Source of the DNA: Reticulascus tulasneorum
Taxonomy: Eukaryota; Ascomycota; Sordariomycetes; Glomerellales; Reticulascaceae
DNA: 64,000 nucleotides
Assembly: GCA_001557505.1 (NCBI GenBank)
Contig: LSAX01000009.1
Span: 2,170,001 to 2,234,000, forward strand
Direction of reading: 5' to 3'
Shown here: positions 1-12,812 of the stretch, one piece after another
Numbering within the stretch: the stretch's first letter is position 1
How the letters are laid out: each line of letters opens with the position of its first letter
Program-made: the position numbers and the translations under genes
The notes under the pieces: generated by a model
What the model saw: only the letters and a program-made list of their open reading frames with translations
What the model was told of the DNA's origin: nothing
Databases searched by the model: none

Positions 1-334
1 TAAGCTGACGTGCCAATCTGGTCTTTGCTTTGCTTGTTTCCCATCGTTTGTAAGCCGCCTGGTAGCGAAGAAGACTGCGAACCTGATCAATTTTCAGCTC
101 GGTACTTTTACCGGCCTCTGCAGCTGCTCGAGTGACTGGTCCAATAGATTCCACGTAAACGACGAAATTCAACTCATCTGGTTCCTCCTTTGGGACAATA
201 TCTTCTCCCGTGAAGACTCCCCAGACATCAATAGCCTTAGCCGTGCGGTCGAAGTATAGTCTCCAATCAAAATAGTTGCTTTTGGACTGCAGCTGGTGAG
301 CCCGTACAGAGGTGAAGTCCGTTTCCTTCGACAT
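1..334 (-). CDS. Copia-type Gag polyprotein, N-terminal fragment
   Basis: The frame is open for 111 codons from the ATG at 334 to the window edge. It could also start earlier, since the frame is open back to a TGA near 467. The protein shows features of fungal copia Gag (UBN2/DUF4219-like) N-termini: the motif FDWRLYFDRTAKAIDVWGVF, an acidic KEEPDE segment, and a helical LLRYQAAYKRWE segment. Gag packages the element RNA in virus-like particles. Coding looks intact as far as it can be read, so the element may be young, but protease, integrase and reverse transcriptase lie beyond the edge. The family assignment rests on these short motifs and the tRNA primer site just upstream. Confidence 0.6.
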   Translation of the reverse strand, partial: MSKETDFTSVRAHQLQSKSNYFDWRLYFDRTAKAIDVWGVFTGEDIVPKEEPDELNFVVYVESIGPVTRAAAEAGKSTELKIDQVRSLLRYQAAYKRWETSKAKTRLARQL

Positions 335-456
335 CTTGCTCTCGGCTGTCCGTTTGAAGCTGGTCAGAATCTTGGTACTGACAATCTTGCCTGAATCCTT
401 AATAAACACACTAGGGTAGTAACTTTGAGCAACGATAGAGTTTTTGATTTGCGGTG

Positions 457-471
457 CCCGGGCTCATAACC
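457..471 (-). other. Retrotransposon primer-binding site matching the anticodon arm of initiator tRNA-Met
   Basis: The plus strand here reads CCCGGGCTCATAACC, which is the anticodon stem-loop sequence of eukaryotic initiator tRNA-Met around the CAU anticodon. A retroelement transcribed leftwards therefore carries its complement, as expected for priming by an internally cleaved half-tRNA. Drosophila copia primes this way, whereas Ty1 uses the tRNA 3' end. The site lies just after the putative 5' LTR and about 120 nt before the gag ATG. Confidence 0.65.
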
Positions 472-639
472 AGAAGAAGTGTGAGAAGGTGCAAGGTTAA
501 TTTATTAGTATCTAACTTGCTAGCTATCTTCATGAAGGGGGTTGAGGGTAGAAGCCCTACATACAAACGGATCACCGCTTGCCTGCATATTGGTACAGAG
601 GACTGGGAAGGTGGCAGAGGCTCACTCCAACTACTCGGC

Positions 640-2609
<1,970 letters not shown>

Positions 2610-4664
2610 CTAATACGTCCAGTTCGTCGTGGAAGGCAGTGGGTCGAGATTCAGGTTCCACGCTTGATCTCCGAGGACGTCCTGCCAAAATTTGCCATCA
2701 AAATCCTGGATCATTGCTGGTACGGCTTCGCCAACAAGTGCGCCCGAGCCTACCGCTGACTGTGAAGGGTAACGCTCCAGTTCTGTCTCGACTTTAACCT
2801 TCAGGTGCTTCAGGATCTTAGTGAGCCGCTTATACGGGTCCTGAACTTGGTTTGGATTGGGTATCCCGGCGCAGGGGAAACCATCACCGTTGAATCGAAC
2901 CCTCTTTCTCCGTTCAATGAAGAGCTCCATGTCTTCGATCTGCCTGTCCACCACGTCGCTGAATGATATGTGTCTCCTGACCAATTGGAGGTCCCATCCT
3001 GGCACATCCAGCGTCATGAGCTTCAGGGATACGATGAAGGCGTAGAGGAAGTCGGAGGCACTTAGACAGATGAACCTCGGCTGTATGTGCACCATCCGTG
3101 CAAACCGGATATCCAGGAACGTCTTGGTAGCGTTTAAACATCCCCAGAGGAGCTCCAGCCTGTCGGTCAGTGTGACATAGGATGCTGCCGCTTGACTCTC
3201 GATGATTCCGATCTCGTATAGAAGAATCTCTGCGATGCTTACGTGGGCCATGAGCGTGGCTGGACTTATGTTAGTCATTACCAAGCAATGATTGACAAGT
3301 AGCTTACGATTGTCCCGGAGATGAAGAGGCAAAGAGGATTTAAAGACATCTAACTGTTGCTGGAATGACTGGACCACCATGGTCAACGGAAGTTGCATTG
3401 ATTGAAATGTCGTGCCGTCAACGCCTAGTGTCAGGGAGATCGACTGCGCCAATTGCTGTATCGCAAATAGCTTGATCAGAAGCTCGTCGCTGGGGTACTG
3501 CGCCTTTTCCTGTAGGATTTTGCAGCATGCCTGCAGGAAAGACGTATTCATGAACGCGTCTGGACGTTTGTTGGTTGTGAAGACTCTGGTGCACATGGTT
3601 AGCCGGTGACGCTTGCTATTCTCGAACGGAACGCTAACAGTGTATTCAAGTAGTAGCAACCCGTGTATGCTCGCATCAGCTCAAGACAATGCGAGGTGTG
3701 CTCATTCAGCCTTGGTCCTACTTGAGAATCTTTGAAGCCGAGAGCAATGCACATTGAGCGCGCAAGGAATAGGAGATTGGTGAGTTGGAAGCTATTCCAG
3801 TTGCAGTGATACCTGGCAAATGTTAGCTGCGATAGGGCATAAGCAAGCCTAGGGCGAATGTTACCATGCAATCAGCAGCTGCAGGCCCTGAAGCAAATCA
3901 AGACTCTTCTGGGGCTTGGTGATTGCAGCTTTCGCGATCTCGTCAAGAAGTTCGCTCCCGCGAACTATTTGACGGGCCGCATCAAGGTGGCACCCAGCCA
4001 CCATGACAGCTTTCCACAGGTAGGGGCGTTGCACCGCAAGCTCCGCGGACGTCAGATGCGGAGGCACGATGACAAAGGGGTAAAGCGGCTCCATGCGCTC
4101 CTTGAAGGCTTTCAAGAGGCCATCGGCCTCGCTGCCCACCGGCCATACCGACGCCGGTGATGCGTACGGTTCTAGCTGATCCCTGCTGCTAGTACTGCTG
4201 CTACGTTGATCCAGATCGGGTGACGACCCTGTGCGGGAGGATACGTTTAGTCGCGCTTCCTCCACTTCATTAGGGAAGATGTGAACAAAGTCAAGGTGGT
4301 TTTGCGTCCGCCCCAGCGCTAGTGGACGACTGACACCCTGCGAGGTGTGAAGTTGCGAGGTCAAGTCGTCAAGACGTCTCTCCAGCTCCGCAACCTTGGT
4401 GGGCTTGGGATCCTTCTTTGCCCTTGGCGGTGCCGGCGTTTGAGAGGTGCATGTTTTGTGTAGGCGATGGCATCTATCACGGAGACGGATCAGCAAATGC
4501 GCCCAATGGAGGCTGCGCGCCGCTGTGAGACGCTACCTTTCACACTTATCGACTCCCTCGGGCCCTGGAATGCACCTCGACTTCGCCTTGGCACATGTTG
4601 TACAGGCTCGTGGCCCTTTGTTCTTGTCCAGGTCCATGTTCATGATTGATTCTTGAGATGGCAT
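2610..4664 (-). CDS. Zn(II)2Cys6 fungal-specific transcription factor
   Basis: Five exons (4664-4537, 4473-3865, 3812-3639, 3585-3308, 3259-2610) give 612 residues. The start ATG at 4664 is preceded in frame by a TGA. The first intron splits the zinc cluster: exon 1 has ACTTCAKAKSRC and GVDKCER, and exon 2 continues CHRLHKTC, giving six correctly spaced Cys that bind two zinc ions and CGG-type half-sites. A short coiled-coil (VAELERRLDDLTSQL) follows at about residue 70. The middle region (YHCNWNSFQLTNLLFLARSM...) matches the fungal-specific TF domain. The 48-nt fourth intron is a multiple of three with no stop. It lies upstream of the GH30 gene on the same strand, so it might control it, but no binding site was identified. 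The target pathway is unknown. Confidence 0.85.
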
Positions 4665-5427
4665 CACTACTCAGAGCAGCTTCAGAGCAACCAGAAAATC
4701 AAGAGAGAAAGGTTTTTTGAGCGAGCAGGAGGAAACCGAGGAGATTTACAGTCCCGGCTTTACATGATGGGCTCGAGCAGCGACTCAGTCCCAGCATGCG
4801 CGTTCTTCAATATACCAGTTTCGTGATGGAAGTGTCGGCCGCCCGTGTAAGTGCCACGGGGACTTGTGGCCAATAGCTGTCAACGGTGTGGACTAGAAGC
4901 AGGGTGATGCAGGGGAATTTGCTCCGGTTCTCCGTTGGAGACGGAGTGCGCGTCGCTCCGGCGGAGACGGTCCAACCACTTTTCACCCAAAGCTGAGGCG
5001 AGGAGCGCTGACTAATCCACTCGCTACTTTGTAGCCTCAGTCAGCGTGGGAGCATGTCAGCCCTAATTTGCGCCTCCAATATTCTGATTAGTATTCGTAC
5101 ATGGGGGGGGGGGGGGGGGGGCAGCCAGCCAAGCTACGTTGCGCTTACACGAACGTCATGTCACTGTATGCTGAGAAGACTGATGGAGAATGTGTGCGAA
5201 GTAGATATGCTCAAATAGGCATTCATTTGTTATATAAGTATGTGGCTAACGGTTAGATAAATATCTTGCTAGATAGATATCAATATCGAAGGAGAATCAA
5301 ACACCATTTTGGATCACCGCTAGGGTTTTACTAGTCGCTCGAAGGAACGTGTTCTTGGGCCTGATGAGCTCCCCCGCGATGCCAAAGCCGACCTGCTCCG
5401 CCGAAGCAGCACAGACGCACCATGAGA
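4665..5427. other. Intergenic region with a G19 homopolymer
   Basis: This spacer lies between the start of the Zn2Cys6 gene and the 3' end of the aminolevulinate synthase gene. It contains a run of 19 G at 5103-5121 and an AT-rich stretch at about 5215-5290 with AGATAGATATC-like motifs. No coding sequence was recognised. Confidence 0.5.
5103..5121. repeat. Poly(G) tract, 19 nt
   Basis: An uninterrupted run of 19 G on the plus strand in intergenic DNA. Its length is likely to vary and to be error-prone in sequencing. Confidence 0.9.
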
Positions 5428-7358
5428 TCAAGCAGTAGCTTCAACAGCCCCTCGAGCAACCTTCGCTTCGCGCTCCAACAGCGTTTCCATCAAACCCGCG
5501 TCGGGCTGTCCGTTGGCCATGATCTCCTTCGCAGCTTGTTCAATCTCAAGCTGACCGTCGGTCCACAGAGGTTCCCCGGCATCTTTCGTGTTCTCTCCAA
5601 CACCGATGAAGCCCCCTTCGGCAGCCCACTCGGAGGTGCGCTTGATGCCCAGCTTGGACCAGATCTCGCTAATTGCTTCAACAAGCTGGTCACGGTACTC
5701 CTTGGTGTGTCCGGGGGTTGGGGTAACTCGAAGTCGCTCCTGCCCAACCGGGACGGTTGGGTAGTTGATCGACTGAACATAGATTTGGTAATCCTGAAGC
5801 AGCATGTCCGACGCCTGCTTGGCAAGCTCGGCATTTCCAACCAAGATGGGGATAATGTGGGACGGATTAGGAATAACGGGAATGTCCCGAGAGTTCAGGG
5901 CCTCCTTCACTGCTCGGGTGTGAAGCTGCTGCAGACGACGGTCGCCACCATAGTCCATCTGATATTCAATGGCAGTCTTCGCGCCTGCCATTGTAGCAGG
6001 GGGAAGAGAGGTGGTGAAGATGAATCCAGGCGCAAGCGACCGGATCATATCCACCATCTTCGTGCTGGCTGCAATGTAACCGCCAACACATCCGTATGCC
6101 TTGCCCAGGGTGCCTGTGATAATGTCCACTCGATCCATGATAGTGCCTTGTGGTTTACCCTGCAGATGAGCCTCGAAGTCAAGATGCTCCGCAACTCCGG
6201 CACCATGCGGGCCGTACATTCCAACGGCGTGGACTTCATCCAGAAAAGTGATGGCTCCGTACTTTTCCGCCAAGTCACAGATTGCTTCAATCGGTCCAAT
6301 AGAGCCGCACATGCTGTAGACGGATTCAAAGGCAATGATTTTGGGAACGTGCAGCGGCAACGAAGCCAGCTTCGCCTCAAGGTCTTCAACGTCGTTGTGC
6401 TTGAAGACAATCTTTTTCGTTCCAGAGTGGCGAATGCCCTGGATCATGGAAGCGTGATTCAAACTGTCGGATAAGATGACACAGTCGGGCATCTTGCTTC
6501 CAAGAGTGGCCAGAGTCGCATCGTTGGCGACATAGCAGGAGCTAAAGACGAGCGCGGCTTCCTTGGCATGGAGTTTCGCAATGGCGCCCTCCAGCTCGAC
6601 GGCGTGTTTGTTGTGCCCAGAGATGTTTCTCGTCCCTCCGGCCCCGGCACCATACTCATCCAGAGTCTCGTGCATCTTTTTCAGGACTTGCGGGTTCCTC
6701 CCCATCCCGAGGTAATCGTTGGCGCACCAAACCGTGACTCGCTCCTCCTTGTTGGCCATGTGGGCGCGGGGAAACTCCTTGGCCAAGCGATTGATGTTGT
6801 TGAAGTATCGGTACGACTTGTCCTTGTGCTTCTTGTCCAGCTCGGCGTTATAGTAGGCCTCGTAATCGAACTTGGCCTGGGAGGCATCCGAATTGGCCCC
6901 GGCAACAGCGGGGGCGGTGGCGGACTGGCGAGGGACCGGAATAGAGGGGGGGAACTGGGCTAGACAGAAAAGACAGGTCAGCTCGCGGAATTGCACTGCG
7001 TCGCGGTCGCCTTACCGTTGTCGTGGCCATTGATGAATGGGCGCTCGACTGCCCTGGCGGCCGAGTTGCGACTGGTATGAATCTTGGCCTTGCCGGTCTT
7101 CGGATTGGTGCTCAAGGCGCGGATGCCGGCAACAGAGGCGGACGGGGCCAATCCGGGGCGGGCACCTCTGGCGGACTGAATGACGAGGGCCTTGCCCATG
7201 ACGGGGCAGCGGTGGCCCAAGAGCTGCAGCTTGGACATGGTGCCGCCGCAGGGAGAGGTCTGCGGACGAGTCGAGGTCGAGAGGGCCCGGAGGGTGGCAG
7301 GCGACGCCTTCTTCAGGAAGGGGCACATGGCCTTGGACTGACGAAGGGCCGCTTCCAT
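5428..7358 (-). CDS. hemA: 5-aminolevulinate synthase, mitochondrial
   Basis: Exons 7358-7016 and 6959-5428 (56-nt intron) give 624 residues. The enzyme condenses glycine and succinyl-CoA to 5-aminolevulinate in the mitochondrial matrix, the first committed step of haem synthesis, using pyridoxal phosphate. The catalytic core matches the alpha-oxoamine synthase family: [38 protein letters not shown], the [12 protein letters not shown] segment, and the PLP-lysine motif [14 protein letters not shown]. The basic N-terminus (MEAALRQSK...) looks like a mitochondrial presequence and holds two Cys-Pro haem-regulatory motifs, AMCPFLKK and HRCPVMG. In other ALAS proteins such motifs mediate feedback by haem. 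The start is the first ATG of the frame. Nothing in the coding sequence looks broken. Confidence 0.97.
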
Positions 7359-9300
7359 GATGTCGGTTGGCGGGTTCAACTTTGGTGTGCGGTTCCGGGG
7401 GTCTCGCGTGCGAAGAAGAATTGTACGAATCGAGGACGAGAAGTAGAGTGGCAGCGACCTAGTCAATTCCTGGCTATGACGGCAACACACGTAAGGCAGA
7501 CAGTTGTAAAGCGTACGTAGGTAGTCGCCAGCAGAGCGGGCGAGACAACACACTGTCAATTGTCAAGGTATGAGGTGGGCAGAGTGGTGGGAGGGTTTTG
7601 CGGAGAGTGTGTGGAAGAAGAGGAGGGAGCAGGAGGAGGAGGCGAGAGCGAAGAAGGGGAAGTATATTGCGACCTTTATTTGTCCAGCCCGCGCTATAAT
7701 CTGTGTGGAGAGAGAGGACAGAGAGAGGGGAGAACGAGTCGAGTCGAGTCGAGTCGAGTCGAGTCGAGTCCGAGAGTGTGCATATGTCCCGTTGCTCATC
7801 AACTCGTCCAAATTGTCCACTAGTCTACTAGGTAGTACTGCCTTTTACTCCGTACCTAGGTAGACTACCTAACAGGCGAAACAAATGGCGGGGGCGGACT
7901 GGACTGGACTGGCACACTCTCTCTCTCTGTTAGCTTAGTGTTGGCCATTTTCCATCTTCCCTTTTTTTTTCTTTTCGGGCTCTCGGATCCTCGTCTCCCT
8001 CAATTTTGGGTCACTCTGCGCCGAAAGTTTCAATCGCCGCACACTCTGCAGGCACCTCATAATAGTGGTGTACCTACCTAAGTTAGTATGTATGCACTCC
8101 ACTTTTGCCCCATCCATTCAGTGCATTTTCAACCACTCACAGAACACATTTCTCCATTTCCTGGGGAATTATCCATGCCCTGATTGGACACACACGCAGC
8201 AGCAGCAACAAAGTCCATCATGATCCCTGGATTCCCGAATGCCGGCCAAGCCCTGATCCATATGTGATCCCATATATTTTCTTTTGTTCTTTTTATTTTT
8301 TACAAGGTCCGTCCCCTGTGACTAACTCACGGAGTAAACGCCCACACGCCCTAACTGGTCTCTCGTCTTTTGCCTCGCTTTCCGCTGTCAAAAAACACCC
8401 CGTCCGTCACAAGGCCATGGATGAGATGGGATCGCTTTCCCGTATCCTCTTTAGTTACCTATGACACACCATCACACCACTTTCGCCTTTCCACCTTTCC
8501 TCCCACCACTGTTTGATCCGGACTGTCTGTATGTGCTAGTAGTGCTTTGGGTTCGCCGGCTTCTCCTCCTTTTCGGAGCCACTAACATCCGGTCGAAGCA
8601 CTTTGCAGACTTGCTCGTTGCAGAGCCATCTGTCGTTGTCACCGCACCGCAGGAGGCTAAACTCATTGGCGACCGGCCCCTCCCCGCCCTCCGAGAACAT
8701 ATCATGTTCTCGTTAGAATCGTCGTGTGTCTTGCTTTGAACCCCCCTTGCGAATTAGAAGCATTCCGATTTCTTCTCTTCGGCCCTTGGGCTGGCTGCTC
8801 GCAAACTGCTACCTTCGGTGTTGGTATCATCACTGCCGTTGGTCTATCTCTTTGTCACAGCTTGGAGTTGAACCTTGCCAGTGATTCTATGACTAAGCCA
8901 GTCTCGATTCTCATCAATGGGAGTTTTATTGTCTAATGCTACTGGTTCCCTGGCAGTTCAATTCGCTAATATTGGATACTCTGTGTTAACTACCTATTCA
9001 CCACACAACTTTGACTTTTGTGAAAACCCCTTGGGGCTGACATGGTGGTTACTGAGAAGTTTCTCGTGAGCAGCAAGATCAAGCTAAATCATCTATCAGT
9101 ACGTGAAGCTGATTTGGAAGTGTGTTGGAGGGATTGGTCCTTATGGGGGAAGATCATGTCATCGGTCAGGAGTTGGTATACAAATGTGTCTGACGATTCC
9201 TCAATTGCTTACTCGACCACAATATCGGCTCTGCTTTGCAGTGCTCTGCAACAACAAAACGTCTCTCCGTTACAGTTTCTTGTTCCCCGCACGTCACATT
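7359..9300. other. 1.9-kb intergenic region with microsatellites
   Basis: This region holds the hemA promoter (right of 7358, transcribed leftward) and the 3' flank of the acyl-CoA synthetase gene. It contains GA-rich DNA at 7575-7735, a GAGTC array, TACCTAGGTA-like runs around 7825-7875, and a GGACTGGACTGGACTGG run near 7898-7914. Open frames up to 119 codons (for example 8105-8464) show no motif and no plausible gene structure. Confidence 0.5.
7736..7770. repeat. (GAGTC)7 microsatellite
   Basis: Seven perfect copies of GAGTC upstream of hemA, continuing from a GA-rich tract. The 5-nt unit produces spurious open frames on both strands. Confidence 0.95.
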
Positions 9301-11553
9301 TCAGATGGTGCCCTTGAAGCACTCATCAATCTCCTTCTTAAACCTCTCGCGGATCGCCCTCCGGTTGAGCTTATGCGTCGGCGTGACAAGTCCCTGCAAC
9401 CTGGTTAGCAACGACGGCAACACCTCATTTTGACCATGCACAACTGGTACTCACACTGGAGGGCGTCCACTCCTCGTCTGTGATCACGACACCACACACG
9501 ATTTCCATTTGGGAGAGACCGGCGCGCCTGCCGGTCGTCTGAAGATCCCTGAGAACTAGGTCTCGGACTTGGCGATCGCTGTGCATGCTGTGCTCGTCAA
9601 CACCTAGCTCTTTGGCCTTCCCGGCAAGCACTTTATCGTTGGGCGTGATGACGGCGATTGGGCGCGAGTACTTGGCGTCAGCCTGGACCATGATGTTCGC
9701 CAGGACCTGACTGCCTCGGTAGACCGCCTCCACCTTCTCCAGAGCGATGTACTCGCCGCCCTGCATCTTCACGAGGTTCTTGACGCGATCGATGACTCGC
9801 AGGTGGCCGTTAGCATCAAACTCCCCGATGTCGCCAGTCTTGAACCAGCCATCGGGCGTGAGCGCCTTGCTCGTTTCCTCCGGGGTTTTGAAGTATTCCG
9901 TCATTATGGGCATGCCCTTAAGCCAGATCTCGCCTTGGGGAACCTCGGCGTCGGCGGAGTAACCCAGATCAGGGACAGACACCAGTTTCGCGTCACAGGA
10001 GCCAGGAATTGGCCCGATGGCATTGGGTGTATACTGAAGCGGGCACCCGAGGGCTCCGGTTGCGCAAGTCTCGGTGAGACCGTAACCCGTCAGCATGGGG
10101 GCCAGGACCAGGGACACGAACTGCTTTGTTTCATCCGATATTCCGCTGGCGCCGTTCATGGTGAATCGGAGCCGGCCGCCGGTAAGCTCACGGACCTTGC
10201 TGAAGACGATGCCGTCGAAGATGGACGCTCCGGGGAGCTTATTCCGAGACATGAAGCCCTTGTAGCTAAAGGCGCCCCAGAATAGGGCCTGCAGGAGCGG
10301 GCTAGATGTCTCCAGCTTGGACATGACGCCCTTCCTCACCGTCTCCCAGATCTGCGGGACGCCTACCATGACGGTGGGCTTCAGTTCTCGCATATCCCCG
10401 GCGCAGTTCTTGACTGAGGCGTCCGATAGGGTTTGTGGGCTCCCATACCCGAGAGTTCCGCCGATGAAGAAAACGAGGTTCTCAAGGGCCATTTCGAGAA
10501 TGTGAGCCAGCTGCAGGTAGGCGAGCACGCACTCCTTATCGCTAACACAGTCTTCGACGCAAGTATGAAGACCGGCGACTTTGAGACAACAGTCAGTAGA
10601 TGGAAGCACACGGCAAATGAAGAGCGCCTTACCGGAGGCAATGAGGGCTTGGTGGGTGATGCAAGCGCCCTTGGGGACGCCGCCTGAGCCCGAAGTATAC
10701 ATGACGCAATACAGGTCAGGACCCTTGGCGGGAACCGGCTCGACCGGGTTCTCCTGGCCGAGTGTGAGCAGCTCCTGGTAAGTGATGACCTTGATCTCGG
10801 GGTAGCGCTTCTTGAACTCGTCCATCTCGTTGCCGGTGCCGAAGATGCACTCTTGGTTCACAATGATGGTCTTGATGCAGGACGCCTGGAGGGGGCTGCC
10901 GGCGAAGGTCGGCAGCAGGTGGGGGTCAATGTACATCACCTCGCACTCGGTCTGAACGAGCGAGTTCTTGATGCCCTCGGCGCCGAGAGAGTCGTACGCG
11001 GTGGCTATGGGAATAGACTGAGAGGCACATGCGTGAGACATGGAAATCCAGCTCACACTAGGATAGAGTGGAGTGTAAGTATGCCTCTCCACAGGTAGAA
11101 AGGGGGACCTTGCCTGGTAGTGCCGAAGAGGTGAAGCTTCTTGCCAGGCCCGAGACCTAGCTGGCGTAGCCCACAACCGAGCTCGATGATGAGCCTTTCG
11201 TACTCCTTGTAGGTGATGAAGGAGAACGCAGAGAGCTCGAAATACTGCCAAGCTTTGCTAACCTCCTTGACCTGGCCATCCACCTTCTTCTGGACTATCT
11301 TGGTCTCCTTGTGAAGCTTGATGAGCTTCCGGTACCCGACGGCACGGTTGTTGGGGTAGAGACGCGCGCTGCGGCGGATGATGTCGAAGACAGTGTGGAC
11401 GCCGTCGGCGGGAGAGTTGATGAGTCCATCCTTGTATCTGACGTGCCGGCGGGGGATCGTCTCGCCGGCGACCTTGGGGTAGCCGGGCGCCTCGACGGTG
11501 AACGGGGGTTTGTGCACTTGGTGCAGCGGCATGATCCCGGTGGTGTAGTCCAT
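9301..11553 (-). CDS. Long-chain fatty-acyl-CoA synthetase (FAA1/FAA4-like)
   Basis: Four exons (11553-11114, 11057-10633, 10578-9455, 9393-9301) give 693 residues. The enzyme activates long-chain fatty acids to acyl-CoA with ATP, through an acyl-adenylate, for lipid synthesis, beta-oxidation and protein acylation. Visible motifs: AMP-binding P-loop YTSGSGGVPKG, LAYLQLAHILE, GYGLTETCATG, DGWFKTGDIGEF, and the fatty-acyl-CoA synthetase signature DRVKNLVKMQGGEYIALEKVE. The P-loop has Gly-Val where the family usually has Thr-Gly/Thr. The first intron begins with GC (AG|GCAAGG) and ends in AG; this is the only splice that restores the TTSVSWISMSHAC segment in phase. The second intron is 54 nt, in frame and stop-free. 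The last exon restores the C-terminus GLVTPTHKLNRR, ending in KGTI. Confidence 0.95.
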
Positions 11554-11735
11554 GGTGGGCAGTTAAGACAGAATCAGGGCGCCGGTGTGGAAGATTGTGG
11601 TATGCAGAAGGGAGTTTGAAATCAAGAACTTGCAGCTACGGTCGGGCGTCGACGACGTAGAAGCGAGGCTGGCGGGATCAGTGACGACGGATGCTAGGTA
11701 GTCTTTCACTACCAACCGTCAACTCAACGAGCAGA

Positions 11736-12122
11736 CTACCCCCGCCAACACCCTTTTACCCATTGGGTCTCTCCCGCGAGGTGTGTGCGATTGGCCTGGC
11801 ATGGTCGGTTCCTCTTGTATCTCTGTTCAGGGCAGAAGCAGTCCCCATACGGGACACGGGGTTGGACCTGCTTGTCCGCGGATCCGACCATGTCCCTAAC
11901 TCCGTGTTTCGTGCCGATCAGATCTGCAATGACGAATATAATGCTGCCGTTAGACAAGACGAGGAGGAAGATGCTGGACAGCGATATCCCTAGCACATGC
12001 GCAACAGCTTGCAGCGGCGACCACTCCCCATTGTCCAGTTTCAATGTTGACTTACTGACGGCCAATAAGTGAAGATGTTCCGGCGCCCCCACGGCGGTTT
12101 CTTTGTTGGGGTCGCTTTCCAT
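11736..12122 (-). CDS. Possible small single-pass membrane protein (doubtful)
   Basis: An ATG at 12122 opens 128 codons. Removing a 48-nt candidate intron (donor GTAAGT, ending GCAAG) would join HLLAV to TVAHVLGISLSS and leave one convincing membrane helix (about LSSIFLLVLSNGSIIFVIADLIG) followed by a basic tail. No family was recognised. It lies on the same strand as the acyl-CoA synthetase gene, 180 nt before its start, so it could also be part of that gene's leader region or noncoding. Conservation in relatives would decide. Confidence 0.25.
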   Translation of the reverse strand: MESDPNKETAVGAPEHLHLLAVSKSTLKLDNGEWSPLQAVAHVLGISLSSIFLLVLSNGSIIFVIADLIGTKHGVRDMVGSADKQVQPRVPYGDCFCPEQRYKRNRPCQANRTHLAGETQWVKGCWRG

Positions 12123-12812
12123 GTTGGCATTCCCAACTGTTGGGCCACGGTGTCTGATGGCGGACTGCCTCGGTTGTCAGCCTTGCGAAGTGCCGTGCAG
12201 TCGTCTATGCACATGTGATACTTGCCCATCTAAACAGGGAGCGGCACGCCATAGACACCAGCAATACACACATGCAACAGATTGGCCAGTACCATGACTT
12301 ATATTAGATCATCGCAGCGCGGTACCCTCTTGTAGCTTGTCCCATAACGGACCACCGTACATCTGGGTTATCTTTATTTCAGTGTCGGAATGTGCTAGCA
12401 GTTGATTGGATGCGTTTAATAGGTTTGTGTCACTCAAGCACAGATCTCTCTTTTGACGGCAAGGAAGTGTCCTTTTAGGGGTGCAAGTGACCAGTGAAGT
12501 GTGAAATGAGAGGTGCAAATTGAGAGCGGGGGAAATTCTCTCAGATAACCGACGAGACCAAGGGCAAAGGGAGCTTCCTTCTTTCCTCCTTTGTCCATCG
12601 CGTTGTCGTCTCAGCCTTGCAACATCATCAGGGTTGCTGTATGCGCCATCATGGGTATTTCGATGTCGTGGGAGAAGGTTGAAATGACTTGAAGCACATC
12701 CCAGAGTCAGAATGACCTGCAGCCAAAGAATATTACGAGTGAAGGTGGCAGCTCTTGCTGGGGCCATGGTATGCTTTTGATCTACGCAGCCATATCTAGC
12801 TCTTTTATAATA

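Larger units (their letters stand above)
1..632 (-). mobile_element. 5' end of a Ty1/copia-type LTR retrotransposon (truncated by the window edge)
   Basis: Read on the minus strand, this segment holds a putative 5' LTR (about 632-475), a primer-binding site (471-457) and the start of a copia-type gag that stays open to base 1. Right after the putative LTR lies a sequence complementary to the anticodon arm of initiator tRNA-Met, as in Drosophila copia. The LTR borders are approximate because the 3' LTR lies outside the window, so no target-site duplication can be checked. The element begins where the GH30 reading frame loses similarity to its family, so it appears to sit inside that gene in the same orientation. 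Confidence 0.6.

Noticed and set aside
8105..8739. Adjacent plus-strand frames of 119 and 92 codons near hemA
   Set aside because: No motifs, no splice signals joining them into a longer protein, and located between the promoter of hemA and the end of the next gene.
12309..12767. 152-codon minus-strand frame with a hydrophobic N-terminus (possible secreted protein)
   Set aside because: The rest is Arg/Ser-rich without cysteine pattern or family features, and it borders AT-rich repeat DNA; not enough to call a gene.
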